In this document: piece after piece, positions 27,716 through 36,506 of the stretch
Layout: the number at the start of each line of letters is the position of its first letter
Numbering within the stretch: position 1 is the stretch's first letter
Origin: Rhizobium sp. WYJ-E13
GTDB taxonomy: Bacteria > Pseudomonadota > Alphaproteobacteria > Rhizobiales > Rhizobiaceae
Assembly (NCBI RefSeq): GCF_018987265.1
Contig: NZ_CP076854.1
Span: forward strand, 868,001-932,000
Length of the DNA stretch: 64,000 bases
Direction of reading: 5' to 3'
Notes under the pieces: model-generated
Databases searched by the model: none
Told to the model about the DNA's origin: nothing
What the model saw: the letters and a program-made list of their open reading frames with translations, nothing else
Translations under genes and position numbers: made by a program

Positions 27716-28749
27716 TCGGTATTGCCGTTGTTGGATATGGGTATTGGGGTCCGAACCTGGTTCGTAACATCTCGGAAGCCGCCGGTGCGCATCTCGTTTC
27801 AGTTTGTGATCTGAATGTCGAACGGTTGGCGGCAGTTAAAAGCCGCTACCCCGCAATAACGATCACCGATAATTTTGAGGAAGTCCTTCGCGATCCGAGA
27901 GTGGACGCAATCGCTATCGCAACGCCGGTCTCGACCCATTTCAAGCTCGCAATGCAGGCTATGATGGCCGGAAAGCATGTCCTCGTCGAAAAGCCGATGG
28001 CATCGACGGCGGACGAAGCCTCGCGAATGGTCGAGGAGGCCGCGCGCCGACGGCTCGTGCTGGCCGTGGATCATACCTTCGTCCACACCGGCGCCGTCCG
28101 CAAGATGCGCGAACTGGTCGAAAGCGGTCTGGGCGACATGTATTACTATGACTCGGTTCGGGTCAATCTGGGGCTCTTCCAACATGATGTGAGCGTCATC
28201 TGGGACCTCGCGGTGCATGATCTCTCCATCCTGGACCATGTTGTGCAGGAAAGGCCGGTGGCCGTTTCAGCGACGGGCATGAGCCATGTGCTCGGCGAGC
28301 CGGAAAACATCGCCTATCTGACCCTCTTCTTCGAAAGCAAGCTTATTGCCCACATCCACGTCAATTGGCTGGCGCCGGTCAAGGTGCGTCGCACACTGAT
28401 CGGCGGCAGCAACAAGATGGTCGTCTACGACGATCTGGAGCCTAGCGAAAAGATCAAGGTTTATGACAAGGGCATCACGCTGAACCCAAATTCTCAGGCC
28501 TACGGCGAGAAGGTGCATCAGATGATGGTCGGTTACCGCAGCGGCGACATGTGGGCGCCCAAGCTCGATATGACCGAGGCATTGAAACGCGAACTCGATC
28601 AGTTCGTCGAGTGCATCGAGCAGAATTCGCGCCCCATTACGGACGGCCAGGCCGGCCTGCGTGTCGTTCGCACGCTTGAAGCAGCAAGCCGGTCGCTCGC
28701 CCAGCGCGGTCGTATCATCGAACTCGAAGAGGCGAGGCGCATTGCATGA
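27712..28749 (+). CDS. Gfo/Idh/MocA oxidoreductase (WbpB/WlbA-like)
   Basis: 345 residues, start overlapping the acyltransferase stop (ATGA). The Rossmann start IAVVGYGYWGPNLVRNI and the EKPMA segment (KHVLVEKPMA) are hallmarks of the family. The DHTF(V)HTGAVRKM and WDLAVHDLSILDHV regions carry the expected Asp and His of the active site. Together with the neighbouring aminotransferase and acetyltransferase it probably oxidises C3 of a UDP-sugar before transamination. In Pseudomonas and Bordetella this route gives UDP-2,3-diacetamido-glucuronate. The needed UDP-GlcNAc 6-dehydrogenase is not in the window, so the exact substrate is open. Confidence 0.88.
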   Translation: MIGIAVVGYGYWGPNLVRNISEAAGAHLVSVCDLNVERLAAVKSRYPAITITDNFEEVLRDPRVDAIAIATPVSTHFKLAMQAMMAGKHVLVEKPMASTADEASRMVEEAARRRLVLAVDHTFVHTGAVRKMRELVESGLGDMYYYDSVRVNLGLFQHDVSVIWDLAVHDLSILDHVVQERPVAVSATGMSHVLGEPENIAYLTLFFESKLIAHIHVNWLAPVKVRRTLIGGSNKMVVYDDLEPSEKIKVYDKGITLNPNSQAYGEKVHQMMVGYRSGDMWAPKLDMTEALKRELDQFVECIEQNSRPITDGQAGLRVVRTLEAASRSLAQRGRIIELEEARRIA

Positions 28750-29849
28750 TCCCGTTCCTGGATATCAAGGCACAATATCAATCCATCAAGGGCGAGATCG
28801 ACGCCGCCGTGCTCGGCGTTCTCGCCTCGGGGCAATACGTACTGGGCGAAGAGGTTCTGCGCTTCGAGCAGGAATTCGCAGACTATTGCAGCGTCAAGCA
28901 TGCAATAGCCGTCAATACCGGAACGAGTGCCCTGCATCTGGCTCTCCTTGCCGCAGGCATTGGCCCCGGCGATGAGGTCATCACCGTGCCATTCACTTTC
29001 GTCGCGACTGTGTCGGCGATCTGCTATACAGGTGCGCGACCGGTGTTCGTCGATGTCGAGCCCGTGACGCTTACGATGGATCCGGCTGAGGTCGAGGCGA
29101 AGATAACCCCCCGGACCAAGGCCATCATTCCCGTCCACATCTATGGTCAGATGGCCGATATGGACGCGATCAAGGCGATTGCTGATCATCATCGCATTCC
29201 CGTCATCGAAGATGCCTGCCAGGCCCATGGGGCTCTGTACAAGGGGCAGCGGGCCGGCAGCATCGGTGTGTCCGGATGCTTCAGCTTTTATCCAGGCAAA
29301 AATCTGGGCGCCTGCGGTGAGGGAGGCTTGGTCGTCACCAACAGCGACGAACAGGCCAAGACGATGCGTATGCTGCGCGACTGGGGTCAGGAACAGCGTT
29401 ATCATCATCTGCTGAAGGGTTTCAACTATCGCATGGACGCCATTCAAGGTGCGATCCTGCGCGTGAAGCTCCGGCATCTGGAAGCCTGGACAGAGGCGCG
29501 TCGCACTCATGCGCGCCGCTACTCGTCGCTGCTCGCTGGATCGCCGCATTTGAAGATACCCGTCGAAACAGCCGACCGGCGTCACGTCTATCACGTCTAT
29601 GCCATCAGGACCCGCGATCGCGATGGGCTTCAGCGTGTGCTGAGTGCTGACGGCGTTCCGTCCGGATTGCACTACCCCATTCCCGTTCATCTGCAGAAGG
29701 CTCATGCCGACCTTGGCTACCAAGCCGGCGATTTTCCCGTCTCGGAAGCCGCCGCCAGAGAGGTCCTCTCGCTGCCGATTTATCCTGAGATGCCTTCGCA
29801 GCATATCGACCAGGTGGCCGCCGCGCTGGAGTATGCCTATGTCAGCTAG
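28746..29849 (+). CDS. DegT/DnrJ/EryC1 aminotransferase (WbpE/WlbC-like)
   Basis: 367 residues, start overlapping the oxidoreductase stop. It is a PLP-dependent sugar aminotransferase. IPFLDIKAQYQSIKGEIDAAV and VLGEEVLRFEQEFADY are family starts, and TGTSALHLAL binds the phosphate. EDACQAHGA holds the PLP-contacting Asp, and GCFSFYPGKNLGACGEGG carries the Schiff-base lysine. High similarity of motifs to WbpE/WlbC fits C3 amination of a 3-keto UDP-sugar made by the preceding enzyme. Its last codons overlap the start of the second acyltransferase. Confidence 0.93.
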   Translation: MIPFLDIKAQYQSIKGEIDAAVLGVLASGQYVLGEEVLRFEQEFADYCSVKHAIAVNTGTSALHLALLAAGIGPGDEVITVPFTFVATVSAICYTGARPVFVDVEPVTLTMDPAEVEAKITPRTKAIIPVHIYGQMADMDAIKAIADHHRIPVIEDACQAHGALYKGQRAGSIGVSGCFSFYPGKNLGACGEGGLVVTNSDEQAKTMRMLRDWGQEQRYHHLLKGFNYRMDAIQGAILRVKLRHLEAWTEARRTHARRYSSLLAGSPHLKIPVETADRRHVYHVYAIRTRDRDGLQRVLSADGVPSGLHYPIPVHLQKAHADLGYQAGDFPVSEAAAREVLSLPIYPEMPSQHIDQVAAALEYAYVS

Positions 29850-30558
29850 TCGGACAGGTGAGGCGAGGGTCGTGCAGGCGGTGCATGGCCGCCATGAACG
29901 GCCGGCAGATCCGGCCTATCAGGCTGGTCTGGCCGAAGAGCTCAAGCAATCATATGGGCGTGCTGGCCTGATCGATCTCTATGGTCGCTTCGCAACCGGG
30001 GACGGTGTTGTAGACAGCCTTATGCGAAAGGCCATCTGGCAAGCCATCACGCGGAGCTGCGGCACCGGATTGCAGGTTGCAGGTGGTGCCGGTTTCAAGC
30101 ATCCGGAAACGTTTGAAATCGGCAACGGCGTGTTCATCGGCGCCCAGTCCTATATCCAGGGGCGCTTCGACGGCACCTGCAAGATCGGCAACAATGTCTG
30201 GATCGGCCCGATGGCCTATTTCGATGCCCGTGACCTGGAGATCGGGGATTCCGTCGGCTGGGGGCCGGGAGCCAAGGTACTGGGCTCGACACATACGGCG
30301 CTGCCGGTAGACGTGCCGATCATTCGCACGGATCTTGAAATCAAACCGGTCCGCATCGGCGCAGGGGCCGATATCGGAACGAATGCGACCATTCTTCCCG
30401 GCGTGACCATCGGCGAAGGGGCGATCGTTGGAGCCGGAGCAATCGTTGTTTCCGACGTGGCGGCGTATTCGGTTGCTGCGGGTGTGCCGGCGAAACACAT
30501 ACGCTGGCGCAAGGAAGGAGATCCTGTGCTGGAAATCTCGCGTGGAGTAAAATCATGA
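29839..30558 (+). CDS. Second left-handed beta-helix acyltransferase
   Basis: 239 residues from the ATG at 29839, overlapping the aminotransferase end; an ATG at 29833 is equally possible. About 75 N-terminal residues precede hexapeptide repeats (FEIGNGVFIGAQSYIQGRFDGTCKIGNNVWIGPMAYFDARDLEIGDSVGWGPGAKVLGSTH). The protein ends with the VRIGAGADIGTNATILPGVTIGEGAIVGAGAIV block. It belongs to the maltose/galactoside O-acetyltransferase-like superfamily with a longer N-terminus. It may acetylate or formylate the sugar nucleotide or the repeat unit. Having two different acyltransferases in one cassette suggests two acyl substitutions, or one N- and one O-acylation. Confidence 0.88.
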   Translation: MSASRTGEARVVQAVHGRHERPADPAYQAGLAEELKQSYGRAGLIDLYGRFATGDGVVDSLMRKAIWQAITRSCGTGLQVAGGAGFKHPETFEIGNGVFIGAQSYIQGRFDGTCKIGNNVWIGPMAYFDARDLEIGDSVGWGPGAKVLGSTHTALPVDVPIIRTDLEIKPVRIGAGADIGTNATILPGVTIGEGAIVGAGAIVVSDVAAYSVAAGVPAKHIRWRKEGDPVLEISRGVKS

Positions 30559-31526
30559 AAAATCAACGAGTTCTTATAACGGGCGGAGCCGGCCTGATCG
30601 GGTCGCATATCGCTGATCTGGTTGCTTTGGAAAAGCCACGCGAAATCATCATCCTCGACAATTTCGTCCGTGGACGCCGTGACAATCTCAGCACGGCAAT
30701 AGCCAGCGGCTCCGTGAACATCATCGAGGGAGATATTCGCGATAGAGCGCTGCTTGCGAAGACCTTCGAAGGCGTCGACATCGTCTTTCATCAGGCGGCC
30801 ATTCGCATCACACAATGCGCGGAAGAGCCACGGCTCGCCTTCGATGTTCTGGCCGAGGGCACGTTCAATGTTCTCGAAGCAGCCGTCAAGGCGGGCGTAT
30901 CGAAGGTGGTTGCTGCTTCGTCGGCCTCTGTGCTGGGCTTGGCCGAGAGCTTTCCGACCACCGAAGCGCATCATCCCTACAACAACAGGACGATTTACGG
31001 CGCGGCCAAGACATTCAACGAGGGATTGCTCCGGAGCTTCGCGGACATGTATGGCCTGCGCTACGTGGCGCTGCGCTATTTCAACGTCTACGGGCCTCGA
31101 ATGGACGTCTACGGGGCCTATACGGAAGTGCTGATCCGTTGGATGGAGCGTCTGGCGGCCGGAATGCCGCCCCTCATCTATGGCGACGGTAGCCAGACGA
31201 TGGACTTCGTCGATGCACGCGACATCGCCCGGGCAAACCTGCTGGCTGCGAAGAGCGATGTCACGGATGAAGTATTCAATGTAGCGAGCGGCCAGGAAAT
31301 AAGCCTCCTAGAACTCGCTCAGGTGCTGAGCAGCGTCATGGGCGTTTCACTCACGCCAGAACACAAAGAGGCCCGGACCGTCAACGGCGTAACCCGTCGT
31401 CTCGCCGATATCAGCAAGGCTGAACGGCTCCTTGGGTTCAAGGCGGAGATATCCATGGAACAGGGGCTTCGCGATCTCGTTGCCTGGTGGCAGCAGCAGA
31501 CCACGGCGGGAGGGGCGGCAGCATGA
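30555..31526 (+). CDS. NAD-dependent sugar-nucleotide epimerase/dehydratase
   Basis: 323 residues, ATGA overlap with the previous gene. It is an extended SDR, with VLITGGAGLIGSHIADLV as the NAD site, the Asp in IIILDNFVRGRRDNL, SSASVLG, and YGAAKTFNEGLLRSF with Tyr-x3-Lys. YFNVYGPRM and GDGSQTMDFVDARDIA follow. It resembles UDP-glucose/UDP-GlcNAc 4-epimerases (WbpP/GalE-type) more than dehydratases, but the product cannot be fixed from sequence. It is transcribed with the amino-sugar cassette and likely acts on the same intermediate. Confidence 0.9.
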   Translation: MKNQRVLITGGAGLIGSHIADLVALEKPREIIILDNFVRGRRDNLSTAIASGSVNIIEGDIRDRALLAKTFEGVDIVFHQAAIRITQCAEEPRLAFDVLAEGTFNVLEAAVKAGVSKVVAASSASVLGLAESFPTTEAHHPYNNRTIYGAAKTFNEGLLRSFADMYGLRYVALRYFNVYGPRMDVYGAYTEVLIRWMERLAAGMPPLIYGDGSQTMDFVDARDIARANLLAAKSDVTDEVFNVASGQEISLLELAQVLSSVMGVSLTPEHKEARTVNGVTRRLADISKAERLLGFKAEISMEQGLRDLVAWWQQQTTAGGAAA

Positions 31527-32740
31527 GCTCATCTCAATCCACAATTCCCGTCGCCAAGCCCGTCCTCGGGGAGGAAGAGGCTGAGGCCGCGCGTCGCGTC
31601 ATTCTGTCGGGATGGGTGACGCAGGGGCCGGAAGTCGCGGCTTTTGAAAAGGAATTCGCGGCTTTTGTCGGCGCCGTGCATGCTTGTGCGGTTTCCAACT
31701 GCACGACGGCGCTTCATCTCGCCTTGATGGCGGTCGGCGTAGGTTCAGGTGACGAAGTCATCACGGTCAGCCATTCGTTCATCGCCACCGCGAACGCTGT
31801 TCGATATTGCGGTGCGCTGCCCGTCTTCGTCGACATCGAGCCTGACGGTTACAATATCGACCCCAGCCTGATCGAAACGGCGATCACGCCGCGCACAAAG
31901 GCAATCCTCTGCGTGCATCAGCTCGGCATGCCTTGCGATCTCCGTTCGATTGTGGAGATCGGCAAGCGCCATTCGATACCGGTTATCGAGGATGCCGCTT
32001 GTGCAACGGGAAGCGAAGTCCTGTGGGAGGGGCGTTGGGAAAAGATCGGCAAGCCGCATGGCGACATTGCCTGCTTCTCCTTCCACCCCCGCAAGGTCGT
32101 CACGACGGGCGATGGCGGCATGCTGACCACAGCCAATCCCGAATATGACAGGAAGTTCCGCCTCTGGCGCCAGCATGGAATGAGCGTCACCGATACCATC
32201 AGGCATGGCTCGAAACAGGTGATTTTCGAGGACTATGACGAACTGGGCTACAACTACCGCATGACCGACCTTCAGGCGGCCGTCGGACGAGAGCAGTTAC
32301 GGCGGCTGCCCGGACTGATTGCGCAGCGAAGGCGGTTTGCCGAGCAGTATTGCGAATGCCTGTCCACGATCTCCGGTGTGTCGATTCCGACCGAGCCTAG
32401 CTGGGCTCGCAGCAACTGGCAAAGCTTCTGTGTGCGATTGACTGATAAAATCGACCAGCGGGCAGTCATGCAGGTGCTGCTCGATCAAGGGATCTCGACC
32501 CGGCGCGGTGTGATGAACATTCATCTGGAAGGCGCCTATGCCGATCAGAGTTCCCATCGCGCTGCCACCAGCCTGGTGCGAAGCGTGTCGGCGCAGCAGC
32601 AAACCATCATCCTGCCGCTTTATGCCCAGATGACGGAGCTCGACATCGTCAGGGTCGCCGAGACACTGCGTCAGGCCCTTGCTGACGCCAACACCGGACG
32701 CGTCATCCGTCAGCCTGGGCGGGGCGTCGTGCCTGCCTGA
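31523..32740 (+). CDS. Second DegT/DnrJ/EryC1 aminotransferase
   Basis: 405 residues from the ATG at 31523 (ATGA overlap). VAKPVLGEEEAEAARRVILSGWVTQGPEVAAFEKEFA is a classic start of LegC/PseC/perosamine-synthetase-like enzymes. SNCTTALHLAL, EDAACATGSEV and ACFSFHPRKVVTTGDGGML with the PLP lysine complete the fold. It differs from the first aminotransferase in the cassette, so two amino groups, or two amino sugars, are probable. It is the last gene of the rightward unit and is followed by a very strong bidirectional terminator. Confidence 0.92.
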   Translation: MSSSQSTIPVAKPVLGEEEAEAARRVILSGWVTQGPEVAAFEKEFAAFVGAVHACAVSNCTTALHLALMAVGVGSGDEVITVSHSFIATANAVRYCGALPVFVDIEPDGYNIDPSLIETAITPRTKAILCVHQLGMPCDLRSIVEIGKRHSIPVIEDAACATGSEVLWEGRWEKIGKPHGDIACFSFHPRKVVTTGDGGMLTTANPEYDRKFRLWRQHGMSVTDTIRHGSKQVIFEDYDELGYNYRMTDLQAAVGREQLRRLPGLIAQRRRFAEQYCECLSTISGVSIPTEPSWARSNWQSFCVRLTDKIDQRAVMQVLLDQGISTRRGVMNIHLEGAYADQSSHRAATSLVRSVSAQQQTIILPLYAQMTELDIVRVAETLRQALADANTGRVIRQPGRGVVPA

Positions 32741-32761
32741 TCTGATCCTTCGAATACAGCA

Positions 32762-32801
32762 TAAAGAGACACGCGCATCATCTGATGCGCGTGTCTCTTT
32801 A
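32762..32801. terminator. 19-bp perfect bidirectional terminator
   Basis: TAAAGAGACACGCGCATCA (32762-32780) is followed after TC by its exact reverse complement (32783-32801). The arms end in A/T tracts on both sides, so the hairpin can stop transcription in both directions. It separates the convergent amino-sugar operon and the flippase gene, and its right arm includes the flippase TAA stop. Confidence 0.9.
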
Positions 32802-34307
32802 CACCGATTTCGTGATCCATCCTCTAACGACTGCGGGTACTGACTCCGGCGGAAGCAGTTCGATCAACATGCGCAGCGAGTAAAGCCCGCTCACGACCAC
32901 GGCGACGCAACCAATCACCATCGCCGGCCATGGCGGCAAGATCAAAAAGGCCGAAAACACCAATCCCGAGGCAGGCAGGAAAAGAAGCGCGTGCCTGCGA
33001 TTGGCGGCCGACCAGCGGAAGCCGGTAAACCGCCGTACGATCACGTAAATCAGAATACTATGCCAGACATAAAGGCCGAAAAACGCCATGCCCGCCCCTG
33101 GCGTGCCGAACTTTGACACAAAGAGCCACGCCAGCCCCACATGCACCAGCGTTGCTGCGACTTCCGTCCAGAAGAAGATCGTCTGCGCCCCCTTCGCCAC
33201 AACGATGAAACCCATCGGCCAGGCGACAATCCTGAGCATCATTCCAAGGCAGATCCAGCGCAAAAGCTCGACAGCCCCATGAAACTCAGCGGAATAGAAC
33301 AGACTCATCACGAGCGGTGCCAAGGTCAAAGTAGCGAGCAGGCCAGGGCCGGCCAGCAGCAGGCTGATTTCCGCCTGCTCATTGACCAGTCGGTTGCACT
33401 CGGTATTGTTGTCTGCGGTTGCTGTCAGGCGCGGATAGAAGTCCGTGCTCATCGCCTGCAGAATGAAACCGGCATAAAGTCCCCCAAGCGCCCAAGCCGC
33501 CTGATACAGTCCGGCCGCCGCTACGCCCCCTTCCTTCAGCACGATGATGCGGATGGCATAGGCGGCGCCGAAGGTCAGAAGTCCGCTTGCCATGAATGCG
33601 AAACCGAGCCTGAGCAGCGCGGTCGCTTCCTGACCGAATTGGCGCGCCGACATCGGCGGGCGATCGGTGCAGATCTTTCGGCTGTACCACCAGGTAGGAA
33701 GGAGTGAAGCAGCTGCGATCACGACGAGAGACGGCGCGATGGCCTGTGCGCCGAACAGATAGATCAGCGGGATGCTGACCGCCGTTCCGAAGAGCCCCGA
33801 AAGCACGTTGATAAGGGCAAGGTTTCCGATGTTCCGCATGCCCTGAATCAATGCAGTTTGTCCGGCGGAGACCACCCGGAAAAAAACGGCTAGAGAGAGA
33901 AGTGCTATCCCGCCGGCATGCAGGTAGTCGCCAAAGGTGAAACTTGAGACTGGAAACGCCAGTGCGGCAAGCAAGAGCGCCCCAAGGAGCCCGAGCACCA
34001 TCGATATGCGCCTGAGCGCTGTCGCCGATCGCGCGATCTTCTCTGTGTCGCCAGTGCCGGCAGCTTCGGCGATCTGGCGCACGCCACTGCCATTCACCCC
34101 CAGACCCGCGATCGCTTGCGCCATGTCGATGATCGACCCGTAAAGGCCGATAAGTCCCACGCCTTCCGGCCCGAGCAGAACAGCCAGGGCCTTATTTCTG
34201 ATAATACTGAGCGCGACGTTCACCAGCGAGGAGCCGCCCATCAGCATCGTCGATTTGAGAATCTGGGTATAAGTCTGGCCAGGAGGAGGGATCATGCGCA
34301 AGGTCAT
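32799..34307 (-). CDS. Wzx-type polysaccharide flippase
   Basis: 502 residues with about 12-14 hydrophobic segments and the MATE-like polysaccharide-exporter layout. The N-terminus LKSTMLMGGSSLVNVALSIIRNKALAVLLGPEGVGLIGLYGSIIDMAQAIAGLG is typical of O-antigen/EPS translocases (WzxE-like). It should flip the lipid-linked repeat unit to the periplasmic side for the Wzy polymerase. The start at 34307 has an AGGGA site; an ATG at 34295 is an alternative. It is followed upstream on the same strand by the ExoF-like export gene, so both may be in one leftward unit. Confidence 0.92.
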   Translation of the reverse strand: MTLRMIPPPGQTYTQILKSTMLMGGSSLVNVALSIIRNKALAVLLGPEGVGLIGLYGSIIDMAQAIAGLGVNGSGVRQIAEAAGTGDTEKIARSATALRRISMVLGLLGALLLAALAFPVSSFTFGDYLHAGGIALLSLAVFFRVVSAGQTALIQGMRNIGNLALINVLSGLFGTAVSIPLIYLFGAQAIAPSLVVIAAASLLPTWWYSRKICTDRPPMSARQFGQEATALLRLGFAFMASGLLTFGAAYAIRIIVLKEGGVAAAGLYQAAWALGGLYAGFILQAMSTDFYPRLTATADNNTECNRLVNEQAEISLLLAGPGLLATLTLAPLVMSLFYSAEFHGAVELLRWICLGMMLRIVAWPMGFIVVAKGAQTIFFWTEVAATLVHVGLAWLFVSKFGTPGAGMAFFGLYVWHSILIYVIVRRFTGFRWSAANRRHALLFLPASGLVFSAFLILPPWPAMVIGCVAVVVSGLYSLRMLIELLPPESVPAVVRGWITKSV

Positions 34308-34365
34308 CAGATATCCCTAGTCATAGGCTCGCAGCAAACCTCGTCGCAACACATGCTTTCGCCGG

Positions 34366-35679
34366 TCACTGGCTGGCCCGATCTACAAGCGCCTGGGTTT
34401 CTTCGGAAGGCTCGGCGGAATCGGGATCGGACGAGCTTCCCAAAATGTGAGGTTGGACCACTCTCACCACATCGCCAGGCTCCAACGCCGTCGTCTCCGA
34501 GGCCGGGAATTGATTGATTTGTCCGTCATTCCGCCGGCTGACGGTAAAGGTAAGCGGGAGTTCATCGCCAGGGTTTTTGGCATCGTCGCCGGTGGCGAGC
34601 CCCTCGATGAGCAGCTTCTGCGTCAACTCCCGTTTCATCTTGAGCTGATCGAGATTTGCCCGTTCGGACTGCGCTTCGGTTGCAATTTCGCTCCGGCGCG
34701 TATCGGCAAGCCCCTCGAGATTCCGCGTTGTCTCGCTGATGGCCTGACGGCCCCGCATGATCGCGGTGACGAGGTCGAGCTTATCGGCGCGGTAGGTCGT
34801 CAGCAGCCGTTGCAGGTCCAATTGCCGCGACGAGAGCGTAAGGCCCTTCGCAACCAGCGTCTTAACACTGACCAGTTGGTCTTCGACTGATTTGATATTG
34901 TCGTCTGCCCCCGCCAGCTTTTCTTCCAACGTCGAAATTTCGGTATTCAGAAGATCACGCAGTTCCACGAGTGCCTTTGACTGCCTCTCCAGCGCACTTG
35001 CGCGGGCCTGAAAGATGACCCGTTCCTCGTTATAGATCCCCGCCGCATATTGCTGGTTGCTGCCATCCGTCCGGTCGAAGGTAATTTCCTTCGCTCCGTC
35101 CATCTCCGCCTGGAGCCGCGACAGTTTCGCGGCGCTGCGCAGGATCGCGTGATCGGTTTCGCGCAATTCGCCTGCGAGCCTGATCGACTGCGTTTGTTGC
35201 TCGCTTTTGGCGCGGACCGGGCCGCCGCCCATTGCGAGCGATTGCAGGACGGTAAGGCCGGGGCGGAATTTATACTCTCCCGGCTTGGCTACGTCTCCCA
35301 CGACATAGATCGGCGGGTATTCGAGAATTTCGATCATCACCACAGGCGCCTGCATCAACCCGATCTTTTCCTGCAGGCGCGTGGCAATCTGGTTTGTGAG
35401 GCCGGCATTATCGAGCTTGCCGACGGGAAGGGATCCAAGAAAGGGCAAGAAGACCGCGCCGTCATCCGAGACGGTGTATTCGCCACCGATCGCTTCCCAT
35501 CGCTCATACTGGCCTTTGGATGGCATCCACTGCGCAATCGTCAAACGGATTTTCGTTTGAGGAGCGAAAGGAGAGTCGTCGGCGAAAGCCGGCAACACAG
35601 GTCCGGCAAGAAAGACGAGCGCACTCATGGCAAACGTCGCACGAAAGAAGATGTGAGGAACGCGGTACGATAACTTCAT
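34366..35679 (-). CDS. Polysaccharide export periplasmic/outer-membrane protein (ExoF-like)
   Basis: 437 residues with a signal peptide (FFRATFAMSALVFLAGPVLPAFADD). Then comes a Poly_export domain (about 40-125: YTVSDDGAVFLPFLGSLPVG, IEILEYPPIYVVGDVAKPGEYKFRPGLTVLQSLAMGGG) with the SLBB-like segment. A long helical coiled-coil region (about 170-360) follows, then a C-terminal short domain. This arrangement fits rhizobial ExoF, involved in translocation of succinoglycan, rather than lipoprotein Wza, since no lipobox cysteine is present. It pairs with the co-polymerase/kinase encoded upstream in the locus. A GGGGTAGG half site occurs about 170 bp upstream (35847-35854). Confidence 0.88.
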   Translation of the reverse strand: MKLSYRVPHIFFRATFAMSALVFLAGPVLPAFADDSPFAPQTKIRLTIAQWMPSKGQYERWEAIGGEYTVSDDGAVFLPFLGSLPVGKLDNAGLTNQIATRLQEKIGLMQAPVVMIEILEYPPIYVVGDVAKPGEYKFRPGLTVLQSLAMGGGPVRAKSEQQTQSIRLAGELRETDHAILRSAAKLSRLQAEMDGAKEITFDRTDGSNQQYAAGIYNEERVIFQARASALERQSKALVELRDLLNTEISTLEEKLAGADDNIKSVEDQLVSVKTLVAKGLTLSSRQLDLQRLLTTYRADKLDLVTAIMRGRQAISETTRNLEGLADTRRSEIATEAQSERANLDQLKMKRELTQKLLIEGLATGDDAKNPGDELPLTFTVSRRNDGQINQFPASETTALEPGDVVRVVQPHILGSSSDPDSAEPSEETQALVDRASQ

Positions 35680-35964
35680 CTATGTGTCCAGCCTACAAAG
35701 CATCCTCAAGCGGATACAGATTCAATGCCTTAGGCGTTGCGAGCGCGCCGGACGCAGGGCCCAGCGCCGCAACACCAGTGTGCAATCTGACGGGGCCTTG
35801 AGGAAGGTGGAGGCCGGATGCTTCGCTTCATCACTATTGATGAAAGGGGGTAGGGCGCCTCACCCCGAGAGAACCGGAAGATATGTCTCCGGTTCATAAA
35901 CGCTCGATTTCAGGCGGAGAGGCTAGGCGTTCCGCATGCGCGATCGCGAGCAGACGGGGTCCAA
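35680..35964. other. Intergenic region with hairpin
   Basis: About 285 bp between the ExoF-like gene and the OmpA-like gene, both leftward. It holds the ExoF promoter and a hairpin, GAACCGGA (35871-35878) and TCCGGTTC (35888-35895), with a 9-base loop. On the minus strand the hairpin is followed by TCTC, so it is a possible terminator of the OmpA unit. Confidence 0.4.
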
Positions 35965-36492
35965 TCAGGTCGCATCAGGCTCAGTGCGCAGATTGGCGAC
36001 GACGCGCCGGTTCTGCACCTTGCAGGAACGCTCTGTGCAGTCGCGCACTTCTCGGTCCTCGCCGTAGCCCTTGGCCCACATCCGTTTTGGGTCCACACCC
36101 TTCGAGGCCAGATAGGCCATCGTCGCATCGGCGCGTTGCTGCGACAGGCTCTTCATTTTTGATACGGAACCGGAATCGTCGGCAAATCCCTGCAGCTTGA
36201 TCAGCCAGGCCGGGTTCCTGTTCAGCCAGGCTGCCTGGTTGTCCAGCGTCGTCATCGCGACGGAGTCGAGTTTGGCGGAGTCCTGTGTGAAGTAGATACG
36301 CCGGCCGACATTGAGGATGAAATCCTCTTCGCTGCCGGCCTTGACGCTTTCAAAACCGGGCGCGGGATCGTTGGTCTGGCCAGTCAACGGCACTGCGGGA
36401 GGTTCTTCCACGGAAGCGATATCGGTGGTGGCGCAGGCAGTGAGCGCCAAAAGCATGGCCGCGGCGGCAAGAGGCCTCGTATATTCAGACAT
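35965..36492 (-). CDS. OmpA-family lipoprotein
   Basis: 175 residues from the ATG at 36492, preferred because an AGGA site lies 10 bp before; an ATG at 36510 overlapping the upstream stop (ATGA) is possible. A lipobox LLALTAC ends the signal sequence (about residue 20), so it is probably a lipoprotein. The C-terminal OmpA/MotB peptidoglycan-binding domain is clear (IYFTQDSAKLDSVAMTTLDNQAAWLN, LQGFADDSGS, LSQQRADATMAYLASKGV, QNRRVVANLRT). It would tether the outer membrane to peptidoglycan. It is coupled to an L,D-transpeptidase gene, a sensible envelope pairing. Confidence 0.9.
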   Translation of the reverse strand: MSEYTRPLAAAAMLLALTACATTDIASVEEPPAVPLTGQTNDPAPGFESVKAGSEEDFILNVGRRIYFTQDSAKLDSVAMTTLDNQAAWLNRNPAWLIKLQGFADDSGSVSKMKSLSQQRADATMAYLASKGVDPKRMWAKGYGEDREVRDCTERSCKVQNRRVVANLRTEPDAT

Positions 36493-36506
36493 CAACGTGA
36501 TATTCC

